Assembly (NCBI GenBank): GCA_025922795.1
Contig: JAICHC010000192.1
Location: 1-6,055 of the forward strand
DNA: 6,055 bases
Origin: Candidatus Binatia bacterium
GTDB lineage: Bacteria; Desulfobacterota_B; Binatia; UBA9968
Direction of reading: 5' to 3'
Shown here: positions 5,813 to 6,055 of the stretch, piece by piece
How the letters are laid out: each line of letters starts with the position of its first letter
How positions within the stretch are numbered: position 1 is the first letter of the stretch
Made by a program: the position numbers and the translations under genes
Notes under the pieces: generated by a model
Database searches by the model: none
What the model saw: only the letters and a program-made list of their open reading frames with translations
What the model was told of the DNA's origin: nothing

Positions 5813-6055
5813 ATGGCCAACGAGACCGGTGGGATTACCAGACGAGACTTTCTCAAACAGGGCGCCGCTCTGGGCGCGGGCGCGCTGGTCGGGCCCTACA
5901 TTGCGCGCGCTGCCTTTGCCGCCTCACGCGACCGGGTGACGATCTATCACAGCAGCGTTGCGGACTCGATCCATCCATATAACCACAGCTCGAGTCCGAT
6001 TTACGGAAATTGGCAGCATGTCATAGAGCCGCTTGTGGAATTCGACACAACCAAG
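5813..6055 (+). CDS. ABC transporter solute-binding protein, family 5, Tat-exported (5' part only)
   Basis: The first 81 residues of a periplasmic binding protein; the frame is still open at the window edge, and family 5 proteins usually exceed 500 residues. Residues 9-15 read T-R-R-D-F-L-K, a good twin-arginine motif, followed by a mild hydrophobic stretch (17-30) and a likely signal peptidase site after A34-F35-A36. There is no lipobox. The mature start has a beta-strand (R-V-T-I-Y), then D-S-I-H-P-Y-N and V-I-E-P-L-V-E-F-D (70-78), which match the opening of the SBP_bac_5 fold (typical form: nvyEpLveyd). Its place 52 bases after the second permease makes it the likely specificity subunit of this importer. 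Tat export suggests folding in the cytoplasm before export. The ligand cannot be inferred from this fragment. Confidence 0.85.
   Translation, partial: MANETGGITRRDFLKQGAALGAGALVGPYIARAAFAASRDRVTIYHSSVADSIHPYNHSSSPIYGNWQHVIEPLVEFDTTK

Noticed and set aside
5206..5856. 216-codon minus-strand and 190-codon plus-strand open frames around the second permease
   Set aside because: Both are Arg/His-rich shadow frames of a clear permease gene and of the start of the binding protein gene.

Overview
The window looks like bacterial chromosome from a moderately GC-rich, Gram-negative organism. The signs are a secreted lipoprotein-type phospholipase D protein, a Tat-exported solute-binding protein, dense operon-like packing, and Shine-Dalgarno sites such as GGAGG before some genes. 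The style of the genes (class III aminotransferase, alpha/beta hydrolase, peptide-type ABC transporter) fits Proteobacteria, including former delta groups, or related uncultured soil and water phyla. The sequence alone does not settle the lineage. I see no phage, transposon, CRISPR, tRNA or rRNA.

Layout. Bases 1-82 hold the edge of an unresolved neighbour. Bases 83-1336 (minus strand) encode a cardiolipin synthase/phospholipase D-like protein with two HKD motifs and a probable lipoprotein signal. Bases 1337-1552 are a divergent control region with a plausible promoter for each direction. On the plus strand follow an alpha/beta hydrolase (TTG start, 1553-2407), a PLP-dependent class III aminotransferase (2435-3721), the two permeases of a peptide/nickel/opine-type (DppBC/OppBC) ABC transporter (3821-4822 and 4924-5760), and the start of its family 5 solute-binding protein (5813 to the window end). 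No ATPase gene is in the window; if the operon is complete, one should lie downstream.

The plus-strand genes are co-directional with gaps of 27, 99, 101 and 52 bases, so they may form one transcription unit driven from the promoter at 1468-1496. Read together they suggest uptake of an amine, amino-acid-like or peptide-like compound by the ABC transporter, with hydrolysis and transamination in the cytoplasm. That pathway is inferred from context; no substrate can be read from the sequence. All main genes belong to well-known families. The points worth a second look are a Lys-to-Arg change in one HKD motif, a four-cysteine cluster in the aminotransferase, a 19-codon leader-like ORF before the second permease, and the specific gene combination.
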